Notes: generated by a model from the letters alone, not told the origin. A stretch of DNA of 64,000 nucleotides from Methylophaga sp. 42_25_T18 (GCA_002163085.1 MAAJ01000001.1:372001-436000), one strand, 5' to 3'. Shown: positions 1 through 13,060, counted from the first letter of the stretch. A program made the numbers and translations.

Positions 1-532
1 CTTGGCCTAAAGATTCAAATGCTTTACGTACGTCATCCGCAGTGTGACATACAACTTGGCCTTTCCCGTCGTAACCAAAAGTCGCAACCTTTAAAATTGC
101 TGGAAACTGAATAGTCGTTTTCGCGGTGTCGATATCTGCTGTTTTACGAATCGCAATAAAAGGCGCAACGGGAATACCTAATGAAGCGATAAATTGCTTT
201 TCATTGATACGGTTCTGGGTGGCCGCTAATGCTTTCGATGATGGGTGAACAACGGTTTGTTGTTCTAGAAAAGCCAATGTGGTCGCAGGAATGTTTTCAA
301 ATTCTGTGGTAATGGCATCGCAGAGTTCGGCCAATTGACGCAGTGCGGATTCATCAGTGTATTTTGCACAAATATGTTGGTCGGCAATGATGCCTGCTGG
401 ACTATGAATGTCAGGATCTAAGACCACCACGTTATAACCCAGTGTTTGAGCAGCAGTAGTGAACATACGGCCTAATTGACCGCCGCCAAGCATGCCGAGA
501 GTAGCGCCAGGTAAAATCATTGTATTTGTCAT
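1..532 (-). CDS. purK: PurK, N5-carboxyaminoimidazole ribonucleotide synthase (partial, C-terminus beyond the window)
   Basis: ATP-grasp enzyme of purine synthesis that carboxylates AIR with bicarbonate and ATP to give N5-CAIR, which PurE then uses. The reading frame runs on the minus strand from an ATG at 532 off the left edge, giving about 177 residues. The N-terminus has the glycine-rich LGMLGGGQLGRM motif followed by a Rossmann-like segment (VVLDPD) and the ENIP/A stretch typical of PurK. It starts only four bases after the purE stop, so the two are translated as a purE-purK operon. An alternative ATG lies at 520, but the upstream one keeps the tighter coupling. The ATP-binding and C-terminal parts lie outside the window. 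Confidence 0.93.
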   Translation of the reverse strand, partial: MTNTMILPGATLGMLGGGQLGRMFTTAAQTLGYNVVVLDPDIHSPAGIIADQHICAKYTDESALRQLAELCDAITTEFENIPATTLAFLEQQTVVHPSSKALAATQNRINEKQFIASLGIPVAPFIAIRKTADIDTAKTTIQFPAILKVATFGYDGKGQVVCHTADDVRKAFESLGQ

Positions 533-536
533 GTCT

Positions 537-1028
537 TTATTGTGGAGGAAGCGTCATGTCCAACACCGCCTGGTGCTGGTCTTTTCTAAATTGTTCTAGT
601 TTTCCTGCCAGTGCCGAATCCGTAGTAGCAAGTTGGGCAATCGCAAATAATGCAGCGTTAGCAGCGCCAGCTTCACCAATGGCAAACGTGGCGACAGGAA
701 TGCCTTTCGGCATTTGCACGATGGATAATAAGGAGTCTTGGCCTTTAAGGTAGCGAGACGGTACCGGAACGCCTAATATGGGGAGCGTCGTGTGCGCGGC
801 CAACATGCCTGGCAGGTGAGCTGCACCGCCCGCACCTGCAATAATACAGGCTAAGCCTTTGTCTTTGGCTGTTACCGCATAGTCGGTCAATAAATCGGGG
901 GTACGATGAGCTGAAACAACTTTGGCCTCAAATGCGACACCAAAAGCTTCGAGCTGTTCGACCGCTTTTTGCATTACGGGCCAGTCACTATTACTGCCCA
1001 TAACAACACCTACAACAGGCTTATCCAT
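537..1028 (-). CDS. purE: PurE, N5-carboxyaminoimidazole ribonucleotide mutase
   Basis: Small cytosolic enzyme that converts N5-CAIR to CAIR. The sequence shows the family signature near the start ([10 protein letters not shown]), the SAHRTP loop and the [11 protein letters not shown] segment that bind substrate, and the [12 protein letters not shown] strand. I place the start at the ATG at 1028 ([12 protein letters not shown]), because family members begin a few residues before that strand. A further in-frame ATG at 1067 would add 13 residues with no family counterpart. It is first in the purEK operon, divergent from gltB. Confidence 0.93.
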   Translation of the reverse strand: MDKPVVGVVMGSNSDWPVMQKAVEQLEAFGVAFEAKVVSAHRTPDLLTDYAVTAKDKGLACIIAGAGGAAHLPGMLAAHTTLPILGVPVPSRYLKGQDSLLSIVQMPKGIPVATFAIGEAGAANAALFAIAQLATTDSALAGKLEQFRKDQHQAVLDMTLPPQ

Positions 1029-1135
1029 ATTATTGATCCGTTCTGTTTCATCAAAATAACGTGCCATTTTAGCTATTTTATTGAAAATATGGAAATTTGT
1101 AGGGGAATTATGTGGCGCTAAGAGTATGCTTATTA

Positions 1136-1164
1136 TTGAATGGCATTGGATCAGCAGTTATACT
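1136..1164 (+). promoter_or_regulatory. Putative sigma70 promoter of gltBD, overlapping a sigma54-like GG/GC match
   Basis: TTGAAT (1136-1141), a 17-base spacer and TATACT (1159-1164) form a good housekeeping promoter 87 bases before gltB. The same bases include TGGCA (1141-1145) and GCA (1154-1156) with GG and GC ten bases apart, a weak -24/-12-like match. The 86-base leader also holds a small hairpin (CTCCTC 1205-1210 with GAGGAG 1227-1232). Promoter use is inferred. Confidence 0.5.
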
Positions 1165-1250
1165 GTTCGGTCCATTTTGCCGTCTTTTTGATATAAAGAT
1201 AGTGCTCCTCATAGTGAACGGTTCGCGAGGAGACCGGCACTAACAGTAAT

Positions 1251-4200
1251 ATGAAGGTATGTGACGTGAGTCAGCCAACTGAATTGACACAAGGCTTATA
1301 TAGGCCTGAATTTGAAAAAGATAACTGCGGCTTCGGTCTGATTGCTCAGATGGATGGCAAGGCCAGCCATTGGCTAGTTGAGACTGCGGTTGAAGCTTTA
1401 GGTAACTTAACCCACCGTGGTGCGATTGGTGCTGATGGTAAAACCGGCGATGGTTGTGGTTTGTTGATGAAAAAGCCGGATGGCTTTTTCCGCGCTATTG
1501 CTGAAGAGTTAGATTTTAAGCTTGCGGAACAATATGCCGTTGGCATGGTTTTCTTGTCACAAGATGATGATAGAGCTAAAGCGAATCAGGACAGTGTGAC
1601 CCAAGAGCTTACTACCCAAGGTCTAGAAGTTTTAGGCTGGCGTGATGTGCCTGTTGATGCGGCAAGTGCCTGTGGTGAAGAAGCCTTGCGATCAATGCCT
1701 ATTATGCGCCATGTGTTTGTGAATGCAGCTGCTGATATGGACTCAGCCACATTTGAGCGTCACCTCTATATTGCTCGACGTTTAGCTGAAAAAGCAGTCA
1801 CCGATGACGATGCTTTCTATATCACTAGTTTGTCTTCACACGTGGTGTCATATAAGGGCTTGGTTATGCCAGCCTATCTGCCAACCTTTTATAAAGATTT
1901 AAATGATAAACGTATGGAAACCGCTATTTGTGTATTCCATCAGCGCTTCTCAACCAATACTTGGCCACAATGGCGTTTGGCGCAGCCTTTCCGTTATCTT
2001 GCGCATAATGGTGAAATCAATACGGTACAAGGTAACCGGAACTGGGCATTAGCGCGTGGCGCAAAATTTGCGACCTCACTTATCGAGAATATGGATGATA
2101 TTCGTCCTCTAGTGGGGTTAACAGGTTCCGATTCTTCCAGTATGGATAATATGTTGGAAGCTTTATTGGCGGGCGGTATAGATTTATTCCGTGCCATGCG
2201 CTTATTGATTCCACCGGCATGGCAGAATGATCACACTATGGATGCTGATTTAAAAGCGTTCTATGATTATAACTCCATGCATATGGAGCCATGGGATGGG
2301 CCAGCTGGCGTCGTCTTAACGGATGGACGATATGCAGGCTGTACCCTTGATCGTAATGGTCTGCGTCCAGCGCGTTACATTATTACTAAAGATCGTCATA
2401 TTACTTTGGCATCTGAAGTCGGTGTTTATAAATATAAACCAGAAGATGTCGTTGCCAAAGGCCGGTTAAAACCGGGTCAAATGTTAGCTGTTGATACCTC
2501 TACAGGTGAACTATTATTACCTGATGAAATCAATGACTCACTTAAAAAGGCTCAACCTTACCGTGAATGGTTGGATGCCAACCTTAAGCGCTTAGAAGAT
2601 CGCGCCGCTGATGACACCTTGCCTACCTTGGAAGGTGAAGAATTAGCCGTATACGAAAAACTGTTCCAAGTTAGCTTTGAAGAACGTGACCAAGTGTTAC
2701 GTGTGCTAGGTGAAGTAGGCCAAGAAGCAACAGGATCGATGGGTGATGACACCCCATTCCCGATCATGTCGCAAAAAGAACGTTCTTTATTTGATTACTT
2801 CCGCCAACAGTTTGCACAAGTAACTAACCCACCCATTGATTCATTACGTGAAAGCATCGTCATGTCTTTGGAAACGTGTTTTGGTCAAGAGCGTAACTTA
2901 TTCGAAGAAAGAGCTGATCACGCAGATCGTGTTGTGGTTGACTCACCAGTGCTGTCAGAAAGCCGCTATAAACAATTGTTAGCCTTGGGTGAAACTAACG
3001 CTAATTATAAATCCACAACATTGTCATTAAGCTATTCTGCTGAAGCAGGGCTAGAAGCTGCGATTGATGCTTTATGTGAGCAAGCTGAACAAGCGGTTCG
3101 TGATGGTACGGTTATCTTAGTTCTATCTGATCGCGCTATAGACTCAGCGTTATTACCTGTACATGCCTTATTAGCAACGGGTGCTGTGCATCATCGGTTG
3201 ATTGAGTCTGGCCTGCGTTGTGATGCCAATATTGTGGTTGAAACGGCGACAACTCGTGATTCACATCACTTTGGTGTTTTGCTGGGTTATGGTGCAACTG
3301 CAATTTATCCTTATTTGGCTTATGCCTCGTTAAATGATCTGATTAATACCGGTGAAATTAAAGATTTAGAGCGCGCTGAAGTATGGCGTCGTTACCGAAA
3401 AGGCATTAACAAAGGTTTATTTAAAATCACTTCAAAAATGGGTATTTCCACAATCACTAGTTATCGTGGTGCTCAATTGTTTGAGATTGTTGGCCTGAAT
3501 GAAGCCGTTGTCGATAAATGTTTTGTTGCAACTACAAGCCGTATTAGCGGTACAGACTTTGATGATATCCAAACGGATCAACAAGTAATTTCCGATCGTG
3601 CATGGAATGTTCGTAAGAAACGCGAACAAGGTGGTTTGTTGAAGTTTGTTCATGGTGGCGAATACCATGCTTATAACCCCGATGTTATTGGCACCTTACA
3701 AAAAGCGGTGCAAGGCGGAAGTTACGATGCCTATAAAGAATATGCAGCTTTAGTTAATGATCGGCCAGCCATGGTTTTGCGTGACTTATTGGCGCTGAAA
3801 AAGGCTGATAAGCCTCTTGAGCTGGATGAGGTTGAAAACGTCGGCGAAATTCTTAAACGCTTTGATAGTGCAGGCATGTCTTTGGGTGCTTTGTCACCGG
3901 AAGCTCATGAAGCATTAGCAATAGGCATGAACCGTTTAGGTGGTCGCTCAAACTCGGGTGAGGGCGGTGAAGATCCTGCTCGTTATGGCACTGAGCGTGT
4001 TTCAAAAATCAAGCAAGTTGCATCGGGTCGTTTTGGTGTAACCCCGCATTACTTAGTCAATGCTGAAGTTTTGCAGATCAAAGTAGCGCAAGGCGCTAAA
4101 CCGGGTGAAGGTGGTCAACTACCCGGCGGTAAAGTGAATCAAATGATTGCGACTTTGCGTCATTCAGTGCCTGGCGTCACATTAATTTCGCCACCACCAC

Positions 4201-5735
4201 ATCACGATATTTATTCAATTGAAGATTTAGCTCAGTTGATCTTTGACTTAAAACAAGTGAATCCAGATGCTTTGGTATCGGTTAAGCTGGTTTCAGAAGC
4301 GGGTGTAGGTACGATTGCTGCAGGTGTGGCCAAAGCGTATGCTGATCTGATTACCATTTCAGGTTATGACGGTGGAACGGCTGCAAGCCCATTGACTTCA
4401 GTTAAATACGCGGGTGGTCCGTGGGAGTTGGGCCTAAGTGAAACTCACCAAACCTTGCGCGCTAATGATTTGCGTGACAAAGTACGCCTGCAAACAGATG
4501 GTGGTTTAAAAACCGGTTTAGACGTTATTAAAGCGGCTATTTTAGGTGCAGAAAGCTTTGGCTTTGGTACCGGGCCAATGGTTGCACTGGGCTGTAAGTT
4601 CTTACGTATTTGTCACTTGAATAACTGTGCAACTGGTGTTGCAACTCAAAATGATAAGCTGCGTACCCAGCACTTTATTGGTTTACCGCAAATGGTAATG
4701 AACTACTTTCAGTTTGTTGCGCGTGAAACCCAAGAGTGGCTGGCAGTGTTAGGTGTGCCTAGCATGGCTGATTTAATAGGTCGTACCGACTTGTTAGAAA
4801 TCTTGCCGGGTACCACTGACAAGCAGAAAAAGTTAGATTTAGCACCATTATTGTCCACAGCAGGTGTTGCGGCAGATAAGCCTCAATACTGTGTTGATCC
4901 ACATAATACGCCTTATGATAAAGGTGAATTAGCAGAACAAATGCTGGTTGATATGAAGGATGCGATTGTTAATAAAAATGGCGGCTTCTTCAGCTACGAT
5001 GTGCGCAATATCCATCGTTCTATTGGTGCTCGTATTTCAGGTGAGATTGCCAGACATCATGGCAACTATGGTATGAACGATGCTCCTGTGCGTGTACAGC
5101 TAACCGGTTCTGCAGGACAAAGTTTTGGTGTGTGGAATGCCGGTGGTTTAGAAATGCGACTAGAGGGTGATGCAAATGACTATGTAGGTAAAGGTATGGC
5201 TGACGGTAAGTTAGTTATTTATCCTTCACCTGAAAGTGATTTTGCTAGTCAAGAAGCTAGTATTATGGGTAATACCTGTCTATATGGTGCGACGGGCGGA
5301 ACATTGTATGCTTCGGGTATGGCCGGTGAACGTTTTGCTGTTCGTAACTCAGGTGCCATAGCGGTCGTTGAAGGCGTGGGTGACCACGGCTGTGAATATA
5401 TGACTGGTGGTGTAGTTACCGTATTAGGTGAAACAGGCTTGAACTTCGGTGCGGGCATGACCGGTGGTTTTGCTTATGTGCTCGATCTAGAAGATACCTT
5501 TGCTGAACGTTATAACCAAGAGTTAGTTGAACTCGTTCGCATCGACAATGACGAATTATCTGCGCATGCATTACACCTTAAAGGCATGATCGAAGATCAT
5601 GTTAGAGAAACAAATAGTGTTTGGGGAAATCAACTGTTAGATATGTTTGAGCAGCGCTTAAAACAATTCTGGTTAGTTAAACCAAAAGCAGCAGCATTGG
5701 ATAGCTTGTTAGACGCAGTAACTAAAGCGGCCTAA
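1251..5735 (+). CDS. gltB: Glutamate synthase (NADPH) large subunit
   Basis: Catalyses transfer of the glutamine amide to 2-oxoglutarate; with GltD and glutamine synthetase it is the high-affinity ammonium assimilation route. At 1494 residues it has the usual length. Residues 1-25 look like the cleaved propeptide, so that Cys26 (DNCGFG) becomes the N-terminal nucleophile of the glutaminase domain (about 26-425). Next come the central domain, the FMN-binding synthase domain (about 800-1210; [11 protein letters not shown], and the cysteines C1115, C1121 and C1126 for the 3Fe-4S cluster), and the C-terminal GXGXG beta-helix domain ([11 protein letters not shown]). gltD follows after 29 bases. 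A sigma70-like promoter precedes it. Confidence 0.98.
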   Translation: MKVCDVSQPTELTQGLYRPEFEKDNCGFGLIAQMDGKASHWLVETAVEALGNLTHRGAIGADGKTGDGCGLLMKKPDGFFRAIAEELDFKLAEQYAVGMVFLSQDDDRAKANQDSVTQELTTQGLEVLGWRDVPVDAASACGEEALRSMPIMRHVFVNAAADMDSATFERHLYIARRLAEKAVTDDDAFYITSLSSHVVSYKGLVMPAYLPTFYKDLNDKRMETAICVFHQRFSTNTWPQWRLAQPFRYLAHNGEINTVQGNRNWALARGAKFATSLIENMDDIRPLVGLTGSDSSSMDNMLEALLAGGIDLFRAMRLLIPPAWQNDHTMDADLKAFYDYNSMHMEPWDGPAGVVLTDGRYAGCTLDRNGLRPARYIITKDRHITLASEVGVYKYKPEDVVAKGRLKPGQMLAVDTSTGELLLPDEINDSLKKAQPYREWLDANLKRLEDRAADDTLPTLEGEELAVYEKLFQVSFEERDQVLRVLGEVGQEATGSMGDDTPFPIMSQKERSLFDYFRQQFAQVTNPPIDSLRESIVMSLETCFGQERNLFEERADHADRVVVDSPVLSESRYKQLLALGETNANYKSTTLSLSYSAEAGLEAAIDALCEQAEQAVRDGTVILVLSDRAIDSALLPVHALLATGAVHHRLIESGLRCDANIVVETATTRDSHHFGVLLGYGATAIYPYLAYASLNDLINTGEIKDLERAEVWRRYRKGINKGLFKITSKMGISTITSYRGAQLFEIVGLNEAVVDKCFVATTSRISGTDFDDIQTDQQVISDRAWNVRKKREQGGLLKFVHGGEYHAYNPDVIGTLQKAVQGGSYDAYKEYAALVNDRPAMVLRDLLALKKADKPLELDEVENVGEILKRFDSAGMSLGALSPEAHEALAIGMNRLGGRSNSGEGGEDPARYGTERVSKIKQVASGRFGVTPHYLVNAEVLQIKVAQGAKPGEGGQLPGGKVNQMIATLRHSVPGVTLISPPPHHDIYSIEDLAQLIFDLKQVNPDALVSVKLVSEAGVGTIAAGVAKAYADLITISGYDGGTAASPLTSVKYAGGPWELGLSETHQTLRANDLRDKVRLQTDGGLKTGLDVIKAAILGAESFGFGTGPMVALGCKFLRICHLNNCATGVATQNDKLRTQHFIGLPQMVMNYFQFVARETQEWLAVLGVPSMADLIGRTDLLEILPGTTDKQKKLDLAPLLSTAGVAADKPQYCVDPHNTPYDKGELAEQMLVDMKDAIVNKNGGFFSYDVRNIHRSIGARISGEIARHHGNYGMNDAPVRVQLTGSAGQSFGVWNAGGLEMRLEGDANDYVGKGMADGKLVIYPSPESDFASQEASIMGNTCLYGATGGTLYASGMAGERFAVRNSGAIAVVEGVGDHGCEYMTGGVVTVLGETGLNFGAGMTGGFAYVLDLEDTFAERYNQELVELVRIDNDELSAHALHLKGMIEDHVRETNSVWGNQLLDMFEQRLKQFWLVKPKAAALDSLLDAVTKAA

Positions 5736-5752
5736 TAATAACGCGAGTTTGA

Positions 5753-7168
<1,416 letters not shown>

Positions 7169-7222
7169 GTCTTAATCATAAGAGATAGGCGTTTTACATT
7201 TGATCTACGTCAGTTAAATATT

Positions 7223-7266
7223 AGGCTTCATCATTCGAAAGATTGTTTTTCGGTATGATGGAGCCT
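7223..7266 (+). terminator. Hairpin between gltD and hemE, candidate terminator
   Basis: AGGCTTCATCAT (7223-7234) pairs with ATGATGGAGCCT (7255-7266), 11 of 12 positions, across a 20-base loop. It is followed by the T-rich TATTTATATT rather than a clean T-run, so termination may be partial. It separates gltBD from hemE. Confidence 0.55.
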
Positions 7267-7312
7267 TATTTATATTCATAACAAGAAAACAGCGTTATTT
7301 GAGGGAAACAGT

Positions 7313-8380
7313 GTGGCTGAATTAAAAAATGATCGTTACTTAAGAGCTTTATTACGTCAGCCAGTTGATAAAACACCTGTTTGGGTGATGCGTCAAGCGG
7401 GACGTTATTTACCTGAGTATCGTGAAGTTCGTGCCAAAGCCGGTGACTTCATGACCCTGTGCACAACGCCAGAGTTAGCCTGTGAAGTTACGCTTCAGCC
7501 ACTACATCGATTTGATTTAGATGCGGCTATTATTTTTTCTGATATTTTAACGATTCCCGATGCGATGGGCTTGGACCTGCACTTTGTTGCCGGTGAAGGG
7601 CCTAAATTTAATAAGGTCATTCGCAGCGCCGCCGATATTAAAAAACTGGCCGTACCAGATATGGAAGATAGCCTAGGCTACGTTATGGATGCGATACGCC
7701 TGACTCGTAAAGAGATTGATGGCAAAGTACCATTAATTGGCTTTAGCGGCAGTCCGTGGACCTTGGCGTGTTACATGGTTGAAGGTGGATCGAGTAAAGA
7801 TTTTGCTAAAGTGAAGGGCATGATGTTTGATGCACCCGAACAAATGCACGCCTTACTGGATGTTCTGGCCAAATCTGTAATCGCATATTTGAATGCACAA
7901 ATTGCTGCTGGTGCTCAGTCCATTATGTTATTTGATACGTGGGGCGGTGCCTTGAGTACGGAGAACTACCAACAGTTTTCCTTGGCTTATATGCAGCAGA
8001 TTGTTGCAGGGATGAACCGTGAATCTGAAGGCCGTAAAGTTCCCATTACCTTGTTTACTAAAGGCGGTGGTCAATGGTTGGAATTGATGGCCGATACCGG
8101 TGTTGATGCCGTGGGTTTAGATTGGACGACCGATCTTGGCAAAGCTCGACAACGTATTGGTAACAAGGTGGCATTGCAAGGCAATATGGACCCTTGTGTT
8201 TTATATGCATCTGCCGATCGTGTCGAACAAGAAGTGGCTAGTGTATTAGCCAGTTTTGGCAAAGCGGAAACCGGACATGTATTTAATCTCGGTCATGGTA
8301 TACATCCAACGATCGCACCTGACAATATGCAGCGTTTAGTGGACTCGGTTCACGGCCTGAGTGAATCCTATCATCAGTAA
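7313..8380 (+). CDS. hemE: Uroporphyrinogen decarboxylase
   Basis: Converts uroporphyrinogen III to coproporphyrinogen III in haem synthesis. The start is GTG, preceded by a GAGGGA ribosome-binding site at 7301-7306. The N-terminal signature [14 protein letters not shown] and the [16 protein letters not shown] segment are diagnostic, and the catalytic aspartate lies in the [12 protein letters not shown] stretch. At 355 residues it has the full family length. It stands apart from hemCDXY at 40.9-44.8 kb, as is common in gammaproteobacteria. Its stop codon abuts, with no gap, that of the convergent gene at 8381. Confidence 0.97.
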   Translation: MAELKNDRYLRALLRQPVDKTPVWVMRQAGRYLPEYREVRAKAGDFMTLCTTPELACEVTLQPLHRFDLDAAIIFSDILTIPDAMGLDLHFVAGEGPKFNKVIRSAADIKKLAVPDMEDSLGYVMDAIRLTRKEIDGKVPLIGFSGSPWTLACYMVEGGSSKDFAKVKGMMFDAPEQMHALLDVLAKSVIAYLNAQIAAGAQSIMLFDTWGGALSTENYQQFSLAYMQQIVAGMNRESEGRKVPITLFTKGGGQWLELMADTGVDAVGLDWTTDLGKARQRIGNKVALQGNMDPCVLYASADRVEQEVASVLASFGKAETGHVFNLGHGIHPTIAPDNMQRLVDSVHGLSESYHQ

Positions 8381-8842
8381 TTAGTCTTGTTTTGTTGAGC
8401 TATTTTGAACTTGTTTGATCAGTTCATTAGCAAAGCGTTTCACTTGCAAGTCATATAAAGCGAGTTGTCCGCCTGTTCTAATTGCACTGGATGCCAGGCC
8501 TCCAATCACCATCAATAGTAAAATTGCAACTATCCAAGCAAGAAAGTAACTGACCCGTAGCGACGGTTGTTGGGTGCTAGGCTGTGCTGCGGTTACCTGC
8601 TCTACATCACTTTCGTTGCTAGGTCTTTTCTGGGAAAAAGAAGTGATTAGGTTATCTAGGTTAGAGCCTTGATCGATTGCCTTGGCAAAACGTTCTATAC
8701 GCTGTGGTTCATCATATAAGTTCCATGCTTCAAAGATGACTTTGATGCCGATAAACAAGCCAACAATTAACATGACTAAGCCGAGAAAACGGGCAATTAC
8801 TGCTAAGGTTTCGGTGGTTCGAGAAGGTGGTTGGTAATTCAT
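8381..8842 (-). CDS. Hypothetical two-pass membrane protein
   Basis: A 153-residue protein that I do not recognise as a named family. Two hydrophobic helices are visible, at about 15-37 (FLGLVMLIVGLFIGIKVIF) and about 100-122. They are separated by a polar Ser/Gln/Thr-rich loop, and a charged C-terminal tail follows. It is convergent with hemE with zero bases between the stops. The bidirectional-looking terminator of amt lies upstream, so it is probably transcribed on its own. Function unknown. Confidence 0.75.
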   Translation of the reverse strand: MNYQPPSRTTETLAVIARFLGLVMLIVGLFIGIKVIFEAWNLYDEPQRIERFAKAIDQGSNLDNLITSFSQKRPSNESDVEQVTAAQPSTQQPSLRVSYFLAWIVAILLLMVIGGLASSAIRTGGQLALYDLQVKRFANELIKQVQNSSTKQD

Positions 8843-8910
8843 TTAACATCCTGTTGTGTGAACATATACGAGTCAAATAATAGCAGAGTTTTATAAGCTT
8901 TCCATAAAGA

Positions 8911-8943
8911 AAAAGGGCAGTCCGCTAAGCGAACTGCCCTTTG
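8911..8943 (-). terminator. Rho-independent terminator of the glnK-amt operon
   Basis: AAGGGCAGT (8913-8921) pairs with ACTGCCCTT (8933-8941). Read on the minus strand, the stem is followed by TTTTTC. It lies about 25 bases past the amt stop, so it ends the nitrogen operon. Confidence 0.85.
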
Positions 8944-8965
8944 TCAGTTTAATAGTGTGAAACTA

Positions 8966-10240
8966 TTATTTAGTGTTGTTGGTGAACTCTGGATATGCTT
9001 CCATACCACACTCACTAAGATCAACACCTTCGTACTCTTCTTCTTCAGAGACACGAATGCCCATCACAAGTTTAATCACATACCAAGTCGCAAAGCTGGC
9101 ACCAAAGACCCATACAAAGATGGTTGCAGCACCGACTATTTGACCAAGGAAAGTGGCATCACTATTAGTTAATGGCACTGCTAACAGTCCCCATAAACCA
9201 ACCACACCGTGAACTGAAATAGCACCGACCGGATCATCAATCTTAATCTTGTCCATAAAGACGATTGAGAATACAACGATAGCACCACCGACCGCACCAA
9301 TAATGGTCGCCATCAATGGAGTTGGTGTATCAGGACCGGCAGTGATTGCAACTAAACCCGCTAACGCACCATTTAGAAGCATCGTTAAATCTGCTTTACC
9401 AAATAGAACTCTAGCAATAACAACCGCAGCGATAACACCACCCGCAGCTGCAGCATTGGTATTCATGAATACCATCGCAACAGCATTAGCACTAGCCATA
9501 TCGCCAAGTTTTAACACTGAACCGCCGTTAAAGCCGAACCAACCCATCCATAAGATGAACGTACCCAAAGTTGCTAAAGGTAAGTTTGCACCTGGGATAG
9601 GGCGAACTTCACCGTTAGGACCGTATTTACCTTTACGAGCACCCAACAAGATAACGCCTGCTAATGCCGCAGCAGCGCCGGCCATATGCACGATACCTGA
9701 ACCAGCAAAATCTAGGAAACCGAAGTCATCACCAAGAGAATATAAGCCAAATACATCAGCTCCACCCCATGTCCAAGCACCTTCCATTGGATAGATGAAT
9801 GCAGTCATCACGATAGCAAATACAGCAAAGGCCCATAACTTCATCCGTTCAGCAACAGCACCAGATACGATAGACATCGCTGTGGCAACAAATACAACTT
9901 GGAAGAAGAAGTCAGAAGCAGCCGCATAAACAGAGCCGCCATCAAAACCGGCTTCTGCAGATGCTACTAATGCATCAGCAACTAAGTTTTCACCGCCGTC
10001 GATACCTACTAAGAACATGCCGCCGCCGTACATGATGTCATAACCGACAACCATATAAGCAGTACATGCGATTGCAAACAATAAAACATTTTTCGTTAAG
10101 ATTTCAGTGGTGTTTTTAGCTCGAACTAGACCTGCTTCTAACATTGAGAAACCAGCCGCCATCCACATAACTAAGGCACCCATTACTAGGAAGTAAAAAG
10201 TGTCCATAGCGTATTGGAGTTGGAAGATTTGATTTTCCAT
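8966..10240 (-). CDS. amtB: Ammonium transporter, Amt family
   Basis: Inner-membrane ammonium channel of 424 residues with about eleven hydrophobic helices. The pore histidines are visible in GIVHMAGAAAALAG and in AISVHGVVGLWG. The N-terminal stretch FSMLEAGLVRAKNT places it in the Amt clade that lacks the cleaved signal peptide seen in E. coli AmtB, so it begins almost directly with the first helix. A TAGGAG ribosome-binding site lies eight bases before the ATG. It follows glnK by 17 bases on the same strand, the classic glnK-amtB pair in which GlnK blocks the channel when nitrogen is plentiful. The stop is followed by the terminator at 8911-8943. Confidence 0.95.
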   Translation of the reverse strand: MENQIFQLQYAMDTFYFLVMGALVMWMAAGFSMLEAGLVRAKNTTEILTKNVLLFAIACTAYMVVGYDIMYGGGMFLVGIDGGENLVADALVASAEAGFDGGSVYAAASDFFFQVVFVATAMSIVSGAVAERMKLWAFAVFAIVMTAFIYPMEGAWTWGGADVFGLYSLGDDFGFLDFAGSGIVHMAGAAAALAGVILLGARKGKYGPNGEVRPIPGANLPLATLGTFILWMGWFGFNGGSVLKLGDMASANAVAMVFMNTNAAAAGGVIAAVVIARVLFGKADLTMLLNGALAGLVAITAGPDTPTPLMATIIGAVGGAIVVFSIVFMDKIKIDDPVGAISVHGVVGLWGLLAVPLTNSDATFLGQIVGAATIFVWVFGASFATWYVIKLVMGIRVSEEEEYEGVDLSECGMEAYPEFTNNTK

Positions 10241-10257
10241 CGAATTGCTCCTAAAAC

Positions 10258-10645
<388 letters not shown>

Positions 10646-10652
10646 TTAATGT

Positions 10653-11369
10653 CTAAAACGATGTTGACACCGAGATAGTTAGTTTGTCTGAGGCATTTTT
10701 ACCAATATCATCCTCAGCATCACTGTCCATGCCCGTGTAGGTTAAGCCTAGATCTAAAGTATTGTAGCTTTTAGATAAGCCAATGCGCCAATCGGTATGT
10801 TCTGCACTTTTTACGTTAACAACACCAGAGTCGTAGTCGTAATAACCGATGCCAGCACTGAATCCTAACTCATACCATGGTAGGTCATAATCAAAGCTTG
10901 CAGAGTAGTAGGTACCATCTTTATCTTTATTATCGTAGACGGCGCCTGAGTGAGCAACACTTACACCGAAGTAGCTATAGCTTAATGAAGCATAAACTTC
11001 GTTCCACTCATAATCTTCTCCTGGGTATAGGTAACGAAGTACACCAAGATCATAGCCAATGCCTGATTCACCGAACTCGCTAGCGAAACCAGCATAGATA
11101 TCAATTTCATAATCAGCATCATCATCAAAATCAACATTAGATGCCCATGTACCTACATATAAGCCACTGCTATGGCTATAGTCAGCACTACCAGAAACGG
11201 CAGGCGCTCTATTTGTTTGTGAATAACCACGCCAAATGTAGTCATTTGCTAATGTAACGCCAAAATCTACAGCATGGCTACCATTTTCACTTTCCCACGC
11301 CATCGCCATTGATGATGCAGTTAACATTGTACCTGCTAGGCATAATGCTGATAATTTATTCATTTTCAT
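10653..11369 (-). CDS. TorF-family putative outer-membrane porin
   Basis: A 238-residue exported beta-barrel protein. The chosen ATG at 11369 has an AGGAGAG ribosome-binding site seven bases upstream and opens a signal peptide (KLSALCLAGTMLTASSMAMA), cleaved before the mature WESENG. Alternating aromatic/hydrophobic strands and the motif DYIWRGYSQTNRAPAVSG match the TorF/Gcw_chp family, a group of proteobacterial outer-membrane proteins of unproven substrate. The protein ends in a C-terminal Phe, as beta-barrels do. It sits just downstream of a sigma54 promoter and upstream of glnK-amt, which suggests a role in nitrogen-limited uptake. The substrate is unknown. Confidence 0.88.
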   Translation of the reverse strand: MKMNKLSALCLAGTMLTASSMAMAWESENGSHAVDFGVTLANDYIWRGYSQTNRAPAVSGSADYSHSSGLYVGTWASNVDFDDDADYEIDIYAGFASEFGESGIGYDLGVLRYLYPGEDYEWNEVYASLSYSYFGVSVAHSGAVYDNKDKDGTYYSASFDYDLPWYELGFSAGIGYYDYDSGVVNVKSAEHTDWRIGLSKSYNTLDLGLTYTGMDSDAEDDIGKNASDKLTISVSTSF

Positions 11370-11460
11370 TTTTTTCTCTCCTCGTTTACATTTATTTTTA
11401 GTCGTTTGAATTTGTTTTGTTGTATCCATGCAACACATTGTATTCAGACTGCAACATAAT

Positions 11461-11477
11461 ATGCAAAAATGGTGCCC
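11461..11477 (-). promoter_or_regulatory. Sigma54 (RpoN) -24/-12 promoter for the porin-glnK-amt genes
   Basis: Read on the minus strand the site is GGGCACC-ATTT-TTGCAT. GG and GC are exactly ten bases apart and nearly all positions fit the RpoN consensus. It lies about 92 bases before the porin start codon. Given the nitrogen genes downstream, NtrC-type activation is the likely control (inference). Confidence 0.8.
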
Positions 11478-11647
11478 ATGAAAATAACTTATAAAAATCA
11501 GTGGTGTACGTTATTGTTTCGTGTGTTTCAAGGTGCTTTTGCCCTTTGATGGTGCGCCCTGTTTTTTTATTGCACCAATATTGAACAATTCGACTTTACC
11601 CTTATTTAACAGAGCTTGCTATGATGACGGCAAAATTTTGAAGGACA

Positions 11648-12430
11648 ATGATTAAGATGATTTACCCTCAGATCGACCCGGTGGCCTTATCACTGGGGCC
11701 ATTGCAGATACATTGGTATGGCCTTATGTATTTATTTGGTTTTGTTGGCGCGTGGTTTTTAGGCCGCCTGCGCACGGAACGTTACGGTTGGACGGTGACG
11801 GAAGTAGAAGATTTATTGTTTTATGGCGCCATCGGTGTGATTGTTGGTGGTCGGCTCGGTTATGTCTTGTTTTATGATTTGCCTGCTAATTTGGCCCATC
11901 CTTTAAATGTATTAAAAGTTTGGCAAGGCGGCATGTCCTTCCACGGGGGCTTGATTGGTGTATTAACCGCTTTTTGGTGGTTTGCTAAAAAGACCAATCG
12001 ATCATTTTTTACGGTGAGTGATTTTATTGCACCCTTGGTACCAATAGGTTTATTGACCGGACGGATAGGCAACTTTATTAATAGTGAGCTATGGGGCAAA
12101 GTCAGTGATGTGCCATGGGCTATTGTCTTTCCTAATGGCGGACCTTTAGCTCGCCATCCATCGCAGCTTTATGAGGCGGTGCTAGAAGGTTTGGTCTTAT
12201 TTATTATCTTATGGTTGTATTCTGCCAAGTCAAAACCGGTGGGCGCGATATCAGGCTTATTTTTACTGGGCTATGGTACTTTCCGTTTCTTAGTGGAATT
12301 TGTACGTATTCCAGATCCACAATATGGTTACCTGGCATTTAACTGGTTGACTATGGGACAAGTTTTATCGTTGCCGATGATTGTTATTGGCCTTTATTTA
12401 ATAGGCCGCGCCTATCAAAAAGCTAGCTGA
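11648..12430 (+). CDS. lgt: Prolipoprotein diacylglyceryl transferase
   Basis: Inner-membrane enzyme that transfers diacylglycerol from phosphatidylglycerol to the lipobox cysteine of prelipoproteins. The protein has 260 residues and about seven hydrophobic segments. The signature [13 protein letters not shown], with its essential arginine, and the HGGLIG motif are both present. AAGGA lies five bases before the ATG at 11648; a second in-frame ATG is three codons further on. Its last eight bases overlap the convergent dgkA. The lipoprotein encoded at 26025 would be one of its substrates. Confidence 0.97.
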   Translation: MIKMIYPQIDPVALSLGPLQIHWYGLMYLFGFVGAWFLGRLRTERYGWTVTEVEDLLFYGAIGVIVGGRLGYVLFYDLPANLAHPLNVLKVWQGGMSFHGGLIGVLTAFWWFAKKTNRSFFTVSDFIAPLVPIGLLTGRIGNFINSELWGKVSDVPWAIVFPNGGPLARHPSQLYEAVLEGLVLFIILWLYSAKSKPVGAISGLFLLGYGTFRFLVEFVRIPDPQYGYLAFNWLTMGQVLSLPMIVIGLYLIGRAYQKAS

Positions 12431-12779
12431 ATAAAATAACTAGCCAAGTAGCAATCGCGATTAATACGCTAAGCATGACGGCCAGTGAACCATAGTCCTT
12501 AGCACGACCAGAGAGAGTATGGTGCTCGGTGCTGACCCGATCGACAATACATTCGATAGCCGAGTTAAGTAATTCAACGATTAAGATAAAGACGATGCTG
12601 ACGATCATGGCAAGCCGTTCTATGGCATTCACATCGAGATAAAAACTGGCAGCACCGAGAATGAGTAACAAGACAAGCTCTTGTCGAAAAGCAGCTTCGT
12701 TCACTAAAGCAGAACGCAGGCCTTGCCATGAATACTGGCAGGCATAGAACAAGCGCATGATTCCCTGATTCTTTTTCAT
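12423..12779 (-). CDS. dgkA: Diacylglycerol kinase
   Basis: Small three-helix membrane kinase that recycles diacylglycerol to phosphatidic acid. At 118 residues it has family length. The family signature [13 protein letters not shown] and the [12 protein letters not shown] segment carry the catalytic and ATP-binding residues. It is convergent with lgt and overlaps it by eight bases. The 281 bases between dgkA and mnmG hold a small hairpin (TTGAGG/CCTCAA near 12893-12914) and no gene that I can support. Confidence 0.96.
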   Translation of the reverse strand: MKKNQGIMRLFYACQYSWQGLRSALVNEAAFRQELVLLLILGAASFYLDVNAIERLAMIVSIVFILIVELLNSAIECIVDRVSTEHHTLSGRAKDYGSLAVMLSVLIAIATWLVILFS

Positions 12780-13060
12780 TTAAATGGATTCCGTTTAAAT
12801 ATAATTATTAATGCATCGAAAACAATGCGTGAAGGAAAAAGTATCTTATACAGTAGATTGCAGCTAGACGTAAAACTAGCCCCAACCCTTCTGCTTGAGG
12901 ATGAAAAACCTCAATCTTCGTGCTTTGATTGAACTGTTTTGAGCTTCAACAGTGGCAAAGATGAAAGAGCAATAGACCTTAGGAACTTTAATAATAACAA
13001 GCCGTTAATATTCTAGCGTGTTAAAATTACCGATCAATCTTTTCAGGTTTTTATCAGTTT

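Noticed and set aside
1251..5735. Several 60-80 codon reading frames on the opposite strand of gltB
   Set aside because: They are shadows of a strongly conserved gene, without start signals or family similarity.
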